Positions 63,911-64,000 of a DNA stretch of 64,000 nucleotides are shown here, in pieces (the first letter of the stretch is position 1; each line of letters starts with the position of its first letter). Under the pieces are notes generated by a model. That model made no database searches, was not told where the DNA came from, and saw only the letters and a program-made list of their open reading frames with translations. Source of the stretch: Mycobacterium sp. IS-1264 (GTDB lineage Bacteria > Actinomycetota > Actinomycetes > Mycobacteriales > Mycobacteriaceae); contig NZ_MBES01000052.1 in assembly GCF_001954195.1 (NCBI RefSeq), forward strand, positions 186,001 to 250,000, in the 5' to 3' direction. A program made the translations under genes and the position numbers.

Positions 63911-64000
63911 ACCGGCCGCTTGCGGGCTTGCGTGTTGTTGAGCTGGCCTCCGAAATTGCCGGTCCGTACTGCGCCAAGTTGCTCGTCGACCTTGGTGCCG
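63907..64000 (+). CDS. class III CoA-transferase, 5' part only
   Basis: The GTG at 63907 overlaps the ALDH stop as GTGA and opens NRPLAGLRVVELASEIAGP, continuing PYCAKLLVDLGA. This is the N-terminal signature of CaiB/BaiF family III CoA-transferases. The window ends after 31 codons, so the catalytic aspartate is not visible. It probably activates the acid formed by the ALDH. Confidence 0.85.
   Translation, partial: MNRPLAGLRVVELASEIAGPYCAKLLVDLGA

Overview
The window is chromosomal DNA of a nontuberculous mycobacterium. It is GC-rich and densely coded, with many GTG starts and 4-base stop/start overlaps. The left half follows, in mirror image, the Mycobacterium tuberculosis order from fas (Rv2524c) to citE (Rv2498c), including both tRNA genes expected there. 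I cannot fix the species from sequence alone.

Left part (1-25 kb): the type I fatty acid synthase fas and its activating enzyme acpS, an M20 peptidase, a DUF3060 membrane protein, the peroxiredoxin bcp, a DUF3618 peptide, tRNA-Lys(CTT), an Eis-family acetyltransferase, a DMT-type permease, the L,D-transpeptidase ldtB, tRNA-His(GTG), orn, a HerA-like ATPase, the mycolate-motif reductase cmrA, an MFS permease, a universal stress protein with a 52-residue neighbour, and a proline-rich membrane protein. Several of these make or maintain the envelope (fas, acpS, cmrA, ldtB).

Leucine block (22.7-32.7 kb): the TetR repressor gene bkaR faces fadD35, followed by scoA-scoB-accD1-accA1-fadE19-maoC-citE with 4-base or near-zero spacings. 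Together these enzymes can take isovaleryl-CoA through 3-methylcrotonyl-, 3-methylglutaconyl- and HMG-CoA to acetyl-CoA and acetoacetate. Palindromes of the form SAGTTA-N8-TAACTS lie in front of fadD35/bkaR and in front of scoA.

Accessory catabolic island (32.7-64 kb): synteny with M. tuberculosis stops after citE; the bkd genes expected next are not here. Instead there are many oxidoreductases: an NDMA/mycofactocin-type alcohol dehydrogenase, several SDRs (one of the mycofactocin-coupled type), three cytochromes P450, four DapB-like NAD(P)-binding proteins, an AveC-like membrane protein, a FadD ligase, a class III CoA-transferase, an LLM flavin oxidoreductase, three SnoaL-fold proteins, a leaderless binding-protein-like gene, two TetR regulators and an IclR regulator. 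Several divergent promoters carry clear inverted repeats.

The most interesting part is 56.1-62.2 kb. One minus-strand operon (P450, FadE, MaoC-like, DUF35, FadE, MaoC, Ltp2-like thiolase, then TetR) has the composition of the cholesterol side-chain igr operon (cyp125-fadE28-fadE29-chsH2-chsH1-ltp2), but chsH2 is split into two genes and the second FadE is moved. It looks like a paralogous system for shortening the side chain of a steroid-like or terpenoid acyl-CoA. An aldehyde dehydrogenase and a second class III CoA-transferase (cut by the right edge) are transcribed divergently from it.
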